Source of the DNA: Spirosoma foliorum
Lineage (GTDB): Bacteria > Bacteroidota > Bacteroidia > Cytophagales > Spirosomataceae
Assembly (NCBI RefSeq): GCF_014117325.1
Contig: NZ_CP059732.1
Span: 2,307,001 to 2,371,000 of the forward strand
Reading direction: 5' to 3'
Length of the DNA: 64,000 nucleotides
This document shows positions 7,497 through 15,895 of this stretch, piece by piece; position 1 is the stretch's first letter; each line of letters opens with the position of its first letter. The notes under the pieces are model-generated. The model was not told the DNA's origin. It ran no database searches and saw only the letters and a list, made by a program, of their open reading frames with translations. Both the position numbers and the translations under genes were made by a program.

Positions 7497-10400
7497 CTAG
7501 CTGGGCTGGGGCGCTGATTTGCCGTATTGAGAGGGCAATACACCATAGCGCTCCTGAAATACTTTGGCAAAGTAAGATAGATTGTCGAAACCAACGGCGT
7601 AAGCTGTTTGAGTTACACTCAGCTGACCTTCATTGAGCAGTTCAGTTGCTTTCCTCAGTCGAATATCCCGGATAAAGGTAGTAGCAGAGGTATTGGCCAA
7701 CGCTTTGAGTTTGCGATGGAGTTGTGCCCGACTCAGGTTTGCCGCTTCGGCCAGATCTTCAACGGTAAACTGCGTATCGTCCAGATGCTGAATCACCAGC
7801 GCCGACAGCCGCTCGATAAACTGTTGTTCGGCAGTAAATGGCGTTGGTAGCTGTAGGTGATCCGTCGGTTCGGACCAGTTCGTGGAAAACCAGGTTTGTA
7901 AACGCTGACGTTGCTCAACCAGATTTCGTACCCTGGCCTGAATTTCGGCCCGATTAAAGGGCTTGGTCAGGTAGTCGTCGGCTCCGAGTTCGAACCCTTC
8001 GATACGATCTTCAACGGTGGCTTTGGCTGTCAGCATCACAACCGGAATATGGCTGGTGGCTGGCTGAGTTTTCAACGTTCGGCAGAAGCCGAATCCATCG
8101 AGCTGGGGCATCATCAAATCGCAGATGACAATATTGGGGAGGAGAGCCGTGGCTTTTTCCAGCCCGTCCTGTCCATCGACAGCCTCAATGACGTGATAAT
8201 CAGTTTCAAAAATGCTGCGAACATATGCCCGGATATCAGCATTATCGTCGATAACCAACAGGATGTTTTCGGAGATGGGTGCTAGCGTTTTAACATCCTC
8301 GGCCTGTGTCTCAATGGGTTGCTGGTGGAATTGTGTGATTAAATCGGTCTGTGTCCTCACAGACCGGGGTGATGGACCTTCCGATGAGACTATTAGTAGG
8401 GGCAAGGTAACGGTAAAAGTCGTCCCTATTTCCTCAGTGCTGGTTACCTGAATCGTTCCATCCAGCATTTTTACCAATTCGTTGACCAGCGCCAGCCCAA
8501 TACCCGTACCTTCATAGCTACGGGTTGGCTCCTCTGGAACCGCAACGGCGGACCGTTGATAGAAGCGCTCGAAGATATGGGGCAGGTCCTTTTTGTTGAT
8601 GCCAATACCTGTATCTTCAATACTAAATCGCAAGGTACCCGTTGTGGTTGAGTCAGGATAGTGAACCTGCATACGCACTTCCTTACCTGCAGGGGTGAAC
8701 TTAAAGGCGTTGGCCAGAAGGTTGGTGACTATTTTCTCAAGCTTGTCGCGATCAAAACTGGCCCAGTGCTCCGATTTATTCTGCGAGAATGTAAATGAAA
8801 TCTGCCGACTCTCGGCCAGTGAACTAAACGAACTGGCGAGCATTTGAAAAAAGGATGCCACATCGCCCGATTCGGGTTCGGCCTTTAGCTGACCCGCTTC
8901 CAGCTTACTCAGATCAAGGAGCTGGTTGATCAGACTCAATAACCGATTGCCGTTGCGCTCCATCAAACCCAACACGGTTTCGGTTGGGAAACGCTGTTTC
9001 AGGTCGGCCAATGGTCCCAGAATGAGGGTGAGTGGTGTTCGGAATTCGTGCGAGATATTGGCAAAAAATTTGGTTTTCAAACCATCCAGTTCGGCTAATC
9101 GACCGGCTTCCTGCTTCTCAAAAATAACTTGTTGCTGAAGCAGCCACCGTTGTTTCTGAAAAGTATACAACTGCCAGCTAATAATAATCAGAACAAGGGC
9201 ATAAAGAAGATAGGCCCACCAGGTGCGATAAAATGGCGGATGAATGCGAATGTGCAGGTCGACCGGTTTACTCCAGACCTCGCCATCGGGCGAGCCTATC
9301 ATTTGAAGCGTGTAGTTACCTGCCGGAAGTTGAGCATAGTTGGCGAAACGGTTGGTGCCAGCCTCCACCCAGATCTTGTCGATACCATCCAGCCGATAGC
9401 GATAGCGGTTTTTGGCCGAATTGGTATAATCCATCACGCCAAATTCGAATGTCAGGAGGTTTTGGTTGTGCGACAAATCAAGCCGTTGGGTGTATTCGAT
9501 ACCCTGAGCTAGAATACCGTCGGGAGCCCTTACCTTAACCGTCTCATTATTGACTTTCAGATTAATGATATTCGCAAGAGGCTGTGGCCCGATGAGTGGT
9601 TTTACCGCCGAGGGTTTAAAAATTGTAAGTCCGTTTACTCCGCCAAAAAGTAGCTCACCCGAAGCCGATATAAAAAAGGAACCTGTGTTGAATTCATCAT
9701 CCTGAAGCCCGTCTTCCTTGGTGTAATTATGAAATTGATGCGTTTTGAGATTGAACTGAGCCAGCCCTCGGTTGGTGCTCAGCCAGAGATTTCGGAACTC
9801 ATCGGCCAGAATGCCATAAACGACTTTATTTGGTAAGCCCTGTGCTTCTGTAAAATGCTCGAACTGACCAGTCTGTTTGTCTAAGCGATCCAGCCCGCCA
9901 CCTTTGGTGCCCACCCAGAGATAGCGATTGGGTTGATAAGGGTCGTCGAGTAGACTGGAAACCATATCATTACTCAGACTCTGAGCATTAGCCGCATTAT
10001 TTTTGTACTGCGAAAAGACGGGATTAGTTTGTAGATGAACGGCCCGGATCAGTCCGTTGGTCGTGCCAATCCAGAGCGTACCCGCCTGATCGAGATAGAG
10101 CGTTTGGGTATCAATTTCAGCTCCTTTCTGGGGTAAAAGTCTTTGGAATGAGAAAGTCCGAAACGTTTCTGTTTTGGGGTCAAACTGGAGGAGTATGCCG
10201 TTGAGAGCAGCAATCCATAACATACCATCTTTGTCCTTGATGGTCTGATTGGTATAGAAACCAAATGATGTGTTGGTGGGTAGTGGGTACTTTTTGAGAA
10301 GCTTCCAATCCGCAGAAAACTTGAACAAATGCATGGCATGCGTCTGGAAATTGGTATTCGATACCCAGAATGTGGCCTGACGATCTTGCATCATATACCG

Positions 10401-11612
10401 CTGTCGTTTATCGGCAGGCGGCAATTCGTTCGGTAAAAATGACTTTAGTCGATTGGTTGATCGGTCGAGTTGTTCGTAGGCGAATTCATGGCGCACGTAA
10501 GTTCGGCCCTGCTGATCAACATATAGGAAAGAGAGCGTCGTATTGGGAAGTGAAGAATGGAATTGCCGGATTTTAGGATTGAATTTTCGAAGCCCATAGC
10601 CACTCGTGCCTGCCCAGATGTTTCCTGTCTGATCTTTCAGCAAATCGGTAATTGCATAGACTGCTGGAGGCATCGCAACAAATGCGTTGCGGGCTGTCAG
10701 ACTGTCCTGCTTTTCCAGTTCGCTGGGTGGCATTACCCACAGAAAATCAGTTGTTGTAATGGCCAGCGTGTTGGCGTCGATCGCTTTTAAATAAACGCTT
10801 GAGTAGCCTTTTCTGGGTAAAGGTATTGTCTTAATCCTATCTTGTTTCAAGCAAATGATCTGATCGGATGTACTGGCAATCCAGCAGTCATGTTGCGCGT
10901 CATAATAGGTTGAAAAGAATTCGGTGAATTTTTCTGCGACCCCGATGACTCTCGTAGCTTCCTGGGGTCGATGCCAGTTGAGCGTATACAGGTTAAACGA
11001 ACTCCCAATCAGGGATTGTCCGCCTGGCTGAAAACTGATGTGGTTAATAGCACCAGTAACACCTATCTGAGGGATCGTAATCAGTTGAGCCTGGACCTGA
11101 TCGGTAAAGTCGGCTTTATCCGGGAAGTCCGTTTTTAGTGAGTTCGGTAAGGTGATTTTAACCAGCTTGCCCTGATTCGTACTCACCCAAATATTGCCCT
11201 GAGGGTCTTCCGTCAGCAGTTGAATCTCATAGTTTCCAGCATTAACGGTTGCCTGACCGTGGATACTGATGTGATAAAAGCGTTGCGTTCGGTCGTCGAA
11301 TAGGTTTAACCCATTATTGAGGGTGCCTATCCAGAGTCGTCCACGTTTATCGACTAGAAGCGCTGAGCAATAATTGGCCGAGAGACTGTATTCGTTTGCC
11401 GGATCGTGGGTAAATACCGTGAAATTGTGGCCGTCGTATCGATTGAGTCCGTCTTTGGTAGCTACCCAGATAAAGCCTTTCTTATCCTGCTTCAGCCCGA
11501 AGATCATGCCCTGCGAGAGGCCATCGGAAATGGTAATTTCCTGCCAGCCCTTCTGCTGGGCAGTCAGTGTAATCGGAAGAAGACTAACGAAGAGTAGGAA
11601 GAGGAATCGCAT
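7497..11612 (-). CDS. Hybrid two-component sensor (propeller-kinase-receiver-AraC), HTCS 1
   Basis: One 1371-residue chain carries a whole signalling path. In order: signal peptide (1-18); about 14 Reg_prop beta-propeller repeats (roughly 25-690, e.g. KGFIWVATKDGLNRYDG and GNLWLSTNRGLAQFN), which form the periplasmic sensor; a Y_Y_Y domain (about 715-785); one membrane helix (about 796-816, WWAYLLYALVLIIISWQLY); HisKA with phospho-acceptor H855 (ISHEFRTPLTLIL); HATPase_c (NLLANAFKF, DTGIGI, GTGIGLALV); a receiver with D1165 (VICDLMMPQLDG) and K in LTKPF; and a C-terminal AraC-type HTH (LSRAQLHRKLKALANTSA to VGFDNLSYFAKVF). The family usually senses glycans and controls SusC/D loci, but none is near. 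Here it sits above an ECF sigma gene. Confidence 0.95.
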   Translation of the reverse strand: MRFLFLLFVSLLPITLTAQQKGWQEITISDGLSQGMIFGLKQDKKGFIWVATKDGLNRYDGHNFTVFTHDPANEYSLSANYCSALLVDKRGRLWIGTLNNGLNLFDDRTQRFYHISIHGQATVNAGNYEIQLLTEDPQGNIWVSTNQGKLVKITLPNSLKTDFPDKADFTDQVQAQLITIPQIGVTGAINHISFQPGGQSLIGSSFNLYTLNWHRPQEATRVIGVAEKFTEFFSTYYDAQHDCWIASTSDQIICLKQDRIKTIPLPRKGYSSVYLKAIDANTLAITTTDFLWVMPPSELEKQDSLTARNAFVAMPPAVYAITDLLKDQTGNIWAGTSGYGLRKFNPKIRQFHSSLPNTTLSFLYVDQQGRTYVRHEFAYEQLDRSTNRLKSFLPNELPPADKRQRYMMQDRQATFWVSNTNFQTHAMHLFKFSADWKLLKKYPLPTNTSFGFYTNQTIKDKDGMLWIAALNGILLQFDPKTETFRTFSFQRLLPQKGAEIDTQTLYLDQAGTLWIGTTNGLIRAVHLQTNPVFSQYKNNAANAQSLSNDMVSSLLDDPYQPNRYLWVGTKGGGLDRLDKQTGQFEHFTEAQGLPNKVVYGILADEFRNLWLSTNRGLAQFNLKTHQFHNYTKEDGLQDDEFNTGSFFISASGELLFGGVNGLTIFKPSAVKPLIGPQPLANIINLKVNNETVKVRAPDGILAQGIEYTQRLDLSHNQNLLTFEFGVMDYTNSAKNRYRYRLDGIDKIWVEAGTNRFANYAQLPAGNYTLQMIGSPDGEVWSKPVDLHIRIHPPFYRTWWAYLLYALVLIIISWQLYTFQKQRWLLQQQVIFEKQEAGRLAELDGLKTKFFANISHEFRTPLTLILGPLADLKQRFPTETVLGLMERNGNRLLSLINQLLDLSKLEAGQLKAEPESGDVASFFQMLASSFSSLAESRQISFTFSQNKSEHWASFDRDKLEKIVTNLLANAFKFTPAGKEVRMQVHYPDSTTTGTLRFSIEDTGIGINKKDLPHIFERFYQRSAVAVPEEPTRSYEGTGIGLALVNELVKMLDGTIQVTSTEEIGTTFTVTLPLLIVSSEGPSPRSVRTQTDLITQFHQQPIETQAEDVKTLAPISENILLVIDDNADIRAYVRSIFETDYHVIEAVDGQDGLEKATALLPNIVICDLMMPQLDGFGFCRTLKTQPATSHIPVVMLTAKATVEDRIEGFELGADDYLTKPFNRAEIQARVRNLVEQRQRLQTWFSTNWSEPTDHLQLPTPFTAEQQFIERLSALVIQHLDDTQFTVEDLAEAANLSRAQLHRKLKALANTSATTFIRDIRLRKATELLNEGQLSVTQTAYAVGFDNLSYFAKVFQERYGVLPSQYGKSAPQPS

Positions 11613-11827
11613 TCGGGCAAACCATTAGTTAGCTAACTACGGAAAATCAGATTCTTTCGATTGATTTATAGGTGCAAATCCTTGGTCTGTCAAATATAGA
11701 GATAGTTTTCTTGATATATGATACTAAATGAGTGTCTGAAATGAGCTAAATCGTAACTGAGTTAACACCTTTATTTTGAGCTCCTAAGGCCCTGTTTGGG
11801 TTTTTCTATTTTAGCTAAAACTGCCTA

Positions 11828-11912
11828 TTTTTTGTCATTCCGACAAAGGAGGAATCTCAAGCTTGACTAATAAGCAACGTTGAGATTCCTCCTTTGTCGG
11901 AATGACAAAAAA
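11828..11912. repeat. Interspersed palindrome, GTCATTCCGAC family, copy 1
   Basis: The arms at 11828-11860 and 11880-11912 are about 33 nt long and perfectly inverted (core GTCATTCCGACAAAGGAGGA) around a 19-nt loop. A second family member is at 33450-33545 with the loop replaced and one-base changes in the arms. The 464-nt gap 11613-12076 otherwise holds only this and the next palindrome. Confidence 0.85.
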
Positions 11913-11960
11913 ACTCAGATTTATTTTTATATGTAGAATAAACCCAACTTGCCGGTACAG

Positions 11961-12081
11961 ACTAGTACTTTTCCAATTTAGATTCTATAGTTTCTGTAGA
12001 TTCTATCGATTCTGATAATCAAGACTCTAGTATCAAAAGAATCTAGTAGAATCAAAAAAACTATTTTGGAAGAGCACTAGT
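11961..12081. repeat. Interspersed palindrome, ACTAGTACT/GATTCT family, copy 1
   Basis: Imperfect inverted arms begin ACTAGTACTTTTCCAA on the left and end TTGGAAGAGCACTAGT on the right. The interior is built from GATTCT/AGAATC units. The terminal ACTAGT supplies the TAG stop of the minus-strand DUF4097 gene ending at 12077. A related element is at 13661-13823, on the other side of the same gene pair. Confidence 0.65.
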
Positions 12082-12784
12082 CTTTCCGTCGAAGGTAAAT
12101 ATTATTGCTGATCGACTCCAATCGTACGTTTGGCCCGCCACCGTTGACGACTCCCTCCAACTGGTAGCCAACAATTGGGTTCTTTTCCTTCTTATTTTTG
12201 AAACTAATATCCATATCCGAATAGACTTCGCCCGTGATGGTTTTCATCGCTACGTTTGCCCCTTTCGATTTAGGCCAGCTCATGTCCACGAAACCGCTGA
12301 TAGTTTTGGCAAATACGGGTCCGTTTGCTCCCTGAATATCAATATTTCCATTAATGGTTTCGAGCTTCAATTGAGCTTGTCGGGGCAGGAATACCTGGTA
12401 GTTGAGTGTGCTACAGACGTAATACCGGTGGCCATCTTTGTCAGAACTCCAGGAGTGACGATGGTCGGGGCAATCTTCGGCTTTACCTTGCTTCAACATC
12501 TCCTGATCGAAATCCGTCTTTATACTGACTTCCTGTGTTGTTGACCCGGTTGTCACCTGGAAGGCATCATTTAGTTTGCCTCCGTTGATGGTTACCTCAA
12601 TTCGGACTGATACCGTTGGTTTGTCCCAATAACGAACTTTGATGCTGTCGGCAAATTTCAGGTTGAGATTAACCGTTTGATCGGTAGTGACTGACAGCGT
12701 TTTTTCAATGATTTTCTGGGCGAAAATAGGCTGAATAAGGAAGCTAAATAAGCCCAGAACTAGGAGGAATAAGGGATTTTTCAT
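12077..12784 (-). CDS. DUF4097-type exported beta-helical protein, copy A
   Basis: The 235-residue protein has a cleavable signal peptide (MKNPLFLLVLGLFSFLIQPI, then FAQ) and a repetitive beta-strand body with the DUF4097/adhesin-head pattern: ETINGNIDIQGANGPVFAKT, then ISGFVDMS, then TITGEVYSDMDISF. Such proteins are thought to form right-handed beta-helices in the periplasm or on the surface; no enzymatic role is known. It lies 24 nt downstream of a paralogue, clearly one transcription unit. The ECF sigma and anti-sigma pair just upstream is a usual neighbour in Bacteroidota and may control it. Its stop codon lies within a palindromic repeat. Confidence 0.8.
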   Translation of the reverse strand: MKNPLFLLVLGLFSFLIQPIFAQKIIEKTLSVTTDQTVNLNLKFADSIKVRYWDKPTVSVRIEVTINGGKLNDAFQVTTGSTTQEVSIKTDFDQEMLKQGKAEDCPDHRHSWSSDKDGHRYYVCSTLNYQVFLPRQAQLKLETINGNIDIQGANGPVFAKTISGFVDMSWPKSKGANVAMKTITGEVYSDMDISFKNKKEKNPIVGYQLEGVVNGGGPNVRLESISNNIYLRRKD

Positions 12785-12808
12785 TTGAGTAAGGGAAGTT
12801 AATGGGAC

Positions 12809-13588
12809 TTACTTTTGCTTACGGACGTATATATTGCTGTTGATGGTTTTGAGTTGAACCTCAACGCCACCCCCATTGATGCTACCATCGATGTTGTTTC
12901 CACCCCCAACTCTAGGCATACCCTCTTTGGATGCTTTCATACCCAGATCAAAGTCCGTGTACATTTCTCCCTGAATCGACCGTAGTTTCAAATTGGCTTT
13001 AGAAGCGTTAGGCATGGTGATATCAATAGCCCCGTTGATGGTCGATATAGCTGTTGGCTTTTCCTGGCTCAGACTCGAATACACCACTTTTACTTCGCCA
13101 TTGGTGGTATTGGCTACGATGGGGCCCGTTACATTCGTCAGTTCAATGGAGGCATTATTGGTTTTTACCTCCAGATCGCCATCCATATTGCTGATGCTCA
13201 CGCCAGCACTCTGCCAGTTGGTTTGCGTATAGAGAATGGCCACTTTACGCGGAAGTTTAATAGTGTATTTGATAGCTTTTCGGGTTGCTTTTTCAATTTT
13301 CAATCCACCATTTTCAGGAGTTACAGCCAAACCGATGCCTGAGTTATCGACGGCCTGATAATAGAGTGGTTTCAGACCTTTAGCCCGTTCGGGTGGCGCT
13401 TCGTAGCCTGATGAAGCCTGAATCAGTACTTCGTCGCTATTGTGTCCTTCAATCTTGATGTCGCCAGCATCGATTTCAAGCGTCACTTTGTGATCTTTCG
13501 AATTCGTTAGTTTGGTTTTGTATTCCTGAGCCTGGGCGTTCAGTAAAAGGCATAGGAATCCTGCACTCGTTAAAAGGAGCTTTTTCAT
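12809..13588 (-). CDS. DUF4097-type exported beta-helical protein, copy B
   Basis: The 259-residue paralogue of the downstream gene has a signal peptide (MKKLLLTSAGFLCLLLNAQA) and the same strand-turn repeats: VTLEIDAGDIKIEGHNSDEV, then SNMDGDLEVKTNNASIELT, STINGAIDITMPNASKANLK and LRSIQGEMYTDFDLG. The two copies end with the same closing motif (NGGG-x-V-x-L, then SNIY-RK). It is probably located in the periplasm or at the surface. The 239 nt upstream hold a palindrome of the family that also ends the operon, so transcription may start there or read through from the anti-sigma gene. Confidence 0.8.
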   Translation of the reverse strand: MKKLLLTSAGFLCLLLNAQAQEYKTKLTNSKDHKVTLEIDAGDIKIEGHNSDEVLIQASSGYEAPPERAKGLKPLYYQAVDNSGIGLAVTPENGGLKIEKATRKAIKYTIKLPRKVAILYTQTNWQSAGVSISNMDGDLEVKTNNASIELTNVTGPIVANTTNGEVKVVYSSLSQEKPTAISTINGAIDITMPNASKANLKLRSIQGEMYTDFDLGMKASKEGMPRVGGGNNIDGSINGGGVEVQLKTINSNIYVRKQK

Positions 13589-13660
13589 AGTAGTCCGCCA
13601 AGGCGGTTGTTTAAGGTAATTGAATTGTATTTGTGTACTGACTGGGGGCTTTAGATGCTA

Positions 13661-13823
13661 TTGATTCTGTGGATTTAAAGAGATTCTGTTGATTCTTGGA
13701 TTCTACCCAGGGCAGATGCACTAGTACTGGTCCCATTTAGTTCCTATCGATTTTTTGGATTCTATTTCTTTGATAATCAAGGCTCATTAAATCGATAGAA
13801 TCTCTTAGAATCCACAGAATCAA
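13661..13823. repeat. Interspersed palindrome, ACTAGTACT/GATTCT family, copy 2
   Basis: TTGATTCTGTGGATT (13661-13675) is inverted at 13809-13823, with further inverted GATTCT/AGAATC units inside. The middle contains ACTAGTACTGGTCCCATTTA, matching the left arm of the element at 11961 in 15 of the first 20 positions or better. The two copies bracket the DUF4097 gene pair. Confidence 0.65.
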
Positions 13824-13827
13824 GTCG

Positions 13828-14619
13828 CTAAGAAACTGTGTTAGCTTCGTGAGTTAATTGGTTAATACCCTCTTCGGCTTTCTGGCGCACGATATCCAGT
13901 ACTTTTTGATCCTGTACAAGTCGTTGGATTTCGTCGACGGCTCGTTTTTCTTTAATGGCTACCAGGGCGTCAATCAGGGTGATCTGAATATTGGGATCAG
14001 TCTGGATTTTAAGCGATTGAATTAGCGCTTCGCGTACATCGGGTTCGTTTTCGAAGCGAACGAGTGCCTGACAAGCTGCCAGACGCACATTGACATTGGC
14101 GTCGAAGTTCAGAGTATTGATCAGGAGTTGGGTAATTTCCTGATCAACCTGGGTGAGTTCGTAACTCTGATTAACGGCCTGAATTCGTTCGCTGGCTGAC
14201 GTTTTAGCGAGTTGCTCGAAAGTCAGCACTTTTTTCATTGCCAGAGCAGGCTCAGCATCAGTCGAGGATGCTGCCATGTCGTTTGTACCGTATCGCCAAC
14301 TCGTATAAAACAGCCCGGCACCAAAACCAAGAATAAGCAGCGCCACGCTTGCTGCCAGGCGAAGACTCCAGCTTGTCAAACCAAAAATACGGCTGGGTTC
14401 TGGGGCGCTCAGTTTTTTGGCTAGCTGAGTGGTAAAGGCTAATGAAGGGTGCTGCGTCCTAGTGCTGGCAAAATAACGGAACTGCGCAGCATGCGACATC
14501 AGGTGCTCTGGGATGTTATCCTGCTGAAAAAACTGCCGCAATTCTTTTTCTTCCTGCAGGCTCGTTTCACCCTCATAATATTTCTCCAGTAATTTTTCAA
14601 TGTCCTGCTTCATAATCAT
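13828..14619 (-). CDS. HEAT-repeat anti-sigma factor-like membrane protein
   Basis: The 263-residue protein (the start may be the third residue, ATG 14613) has an N-terminal cytoplasmic helical region (KQDIEKLLEKYYEGETSLQE), the usual opening of Bacteroidota anti-sigma factors, a membrane helix at about 85-106 (LRLAASVALLILGFGAGLFY) and a periplasmic C-terminus with HEAT-like repeats (NVNVRLAACQALVRFENEPD, then QITLIDALVAIKEKRAVDEI). It overlaps the upstream sigma gene by about 20 nt, so the two are translationally coupled. The likely role is holding the sigma factor at the membrane until an envelope signal is sensed. That function is inferred from layout and context. Confidence 0.82.
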   Translation of the reverse strand: MIMKQDIEKLLEKYYEGETSLQEEKELRQFFQQDNIPEHLMSHAAQFRYFASTRTQHPSLAFTTQLAKKLSAPEPSRIFGLTSWSLRLAASVALLILGFGAGLFYTSWRYGTNDMAASSTDAEPALAMKKVLTFEQLAKTSASERIQAVNQSYELTQVDQEITQLLINTLNFDANVNVRLAACQALVRFENEPDVREALIQSLKIQTDPNIQITLIDALVAIKEKRAVDEIQRLVQDQKVLDIVRQKAEEGINQLTHEANTVS

Positions 14620-15115
14620 TGACTTTTAAGTAATTGTCGCGCAGACGTTGGCGGGCTCGCGACAAAATCACCCGAATATTATTAACGCTGAGGCCAGTAA
14701 CCTGTTCGATCTCCTCAAACGAATACTCCTCCACATCACGCAGATGAAGCACCAGTTTCTGCTGATCTGGTAATTCATTCATTAACTGCCGAATCAAGTC
14801 GGCACTATCCGTTAATTCTACCTGCCGATAGGGTGAAACGTTTTCCGTGGCGACCCCAAAAAGGGCGGAGTCATCGGTTGATTTCGTTTTAGCATGTGAC
14901 TTTAACCGATCCAGACACAGATTTTTTGTCATCTGAACCGCCAGCGCTTCTACACTATGATAGGCATCTAACTGTTGTCGATTGGTCCATAGCCGGAGCA
15001 ACACATCCTGTAGGGCATCTTCGGCTTCTTCGCGGTTGCGAAGAAACAACTGAGCCAATCGGAAAAGACGGCCCTGCACCGGAAGTATGCGTTGTTTGAA
15101 GACTTGTAGATCCAT
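14597..15115 (-). CDS. ECF-type sigma-70 factor coupled to HEAT anti-sigma
   Basis: The 172-residue protein has region 2 at about 12-75 (GRLFRLAQLFLRNREEAEDA, then LQDVLLRLWTNRQQL and NLCLDRLKSH) and region 4 at about 112-162 (LPDQQKLVLHLRDVEEYSFE, then EIEQVTGLSVNNIRVILSRA). The gene's 3' end overlaps the anti-sigma gene. Downstream on the same strand are the two DUF4097 genes, which are plausible targets. Upstream, after a terminator at 15194-15257, lie a LytTR gene and the second hybrid sensor, mirroring the first sensor-sigma-LytTR set. Confidence 0.92.
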   Translation of the reverse strand: MDLQVFKQRILPVQGRLFRLAQLFLRNREEAEDALQDVLLRLWTNRQQLDAYHSVEALAVQMTKNLCLDRLKSHAKTKSTDDSALFGVATENVSPYRQVELTDSADLIRQLMNELPDQQKLVLHLRDVEEYSFEEIEQVTGLSVNNIRVILSRARQRLRDNYLKVNDYEAGH

Positions 15116-15193
15116 ATCAATGACATAGACGACTATGCCCGAAAAACATTACAGCGTGGTGAGAATTTTTTCAGGAATTAAATGGGTACCAAC

Positions 15194-15257
15194 AAAAAAA
15201 GGTCTTTACCTTGAGCCATCCCGCTACATAAGTCGGAATGAGGCAAGGTAAAGACCT
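15194..15257 (-). terminator. Intrinsic terminator after the LytTR gene
   Basis: On the minus strand, GGTCTTTACCTTG pairs with CAAGGTAAAGACC across a 30-nt loop, and the stem is followed by TTTTTTTGTT. It ends transcription from the LytTR gene at 15280-15675 before the sigma gene at 15115. Confidence 0.75.
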
Positions 15258-15279
15258 CGAAATAAACGGTAGAAATTAA

Positions 15280-15675
15280 TTAACTCACGTAAGCGCGCTG
15301 GCTGGCTAATTGACGTCGAACCAGACTCCAGCGTCGGCGTGAAACAGGGAGCACTTCGCCTGTGCTTAAATGCACCAGCCCACCCGTTTCGGTGCGTTCC
15401 AGTCGTTCCACAAACTGGCGATTGACCACACAATTACGATGGAGCCGAATGAATAATTCATTAGGGAGTTGGGGCGAGTAGTATTTGAGTGTGCGTGGCA
15501 TCAACATTCGGCGACCATCTGCCCAGTTGAGCCAGCTGTAATTAGCAACAGCCTGCAAATACACTAAGTCTGACACAGAAAAAAACTGTCGACCCGTTTC
15601 TCGAAGATAAAGCTTAAGTGGAGGCCAATCCGTTGACATGGATCGATTAGAAAAAGAAAAGACTGACATAGACAT
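15280..15675 (-). CDS. Stand-alone LytTR DNA-binding regulator 2
   Basis: The 131-residue protein is a LytTR domain with a short N-terminal extension: VSDLVYLQAVANYSWLNWAD, then MPRTLKYYSPQLPNELFIRL, then HRNCVVNRQFVERLERTETG and LPVSRRRWSLVRRQL. It has no receiver domain. It lies between the second hybrid sensor (upstream) and the ECF sigma/anti-sigma pair (downstream), as the other LytTR gene does in the first module. Two GTAACA boxes exactly 21 bp apart lie 84-110 nt upstream of the start. Confidence 0.88.
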   Translation of the reverse strand: MSMSVFSFSNRSMSTDWPPLKLYLRETGRQFFSVSDLVYLQAVANYSWLNWADGRRMLMPRTLKYYSPQLPNELFIRLHRNCVVNRQFVERLERTETGGLVHLSTGEVLPVSRRRWSLVRRQLASQRAYVS

Positions 15676-15758
15676 TGCGCGTAGTACTTTTCAAACTATT
15701 ATAAGAAATAATACCTACGCAATACTAAGCGCAATGCCCTCCCGGCTCTTGCTCATTC

Positions 15759-15785
15759 GTAACAAGTACTATAAAATTTGTAACA
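15759..15785. promoter_or_regulatory. Two GTAACA boxes 21 bp apart upstream of LytTR 2
   Basis: GTAACA occurs at 15759-15764 and 15780-15785, a 21-bp period like the paired repeats of the first module, 84-110 nt upstream of the LytTR ATG. The motif matches part of the first module's repeat (TGTAACATA on the strand of the sigma gene), but here it reads on the opposite strand from the gene. Short boxes make chance a real alternative. Confidence 0.3.
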
Positions 15786-15895
15786 TGAGGTAGCTACATT
15801 CAGTAGAAGAATGGGAAAGTTTGCAAATAAATGAGGGAAAGGTGCCTGATTTCAGAAGAAAGAAATCGGATGGGCCAACTAAGTACTTATTAGTA

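Noticed and set aside
7608..11628. Several plus-strand open frames of 60-127 codons opposite HTCS 1
   Set aside because: They lie wholly inside a strongly supported 1371-codon gene on the other strand and resemble no family.
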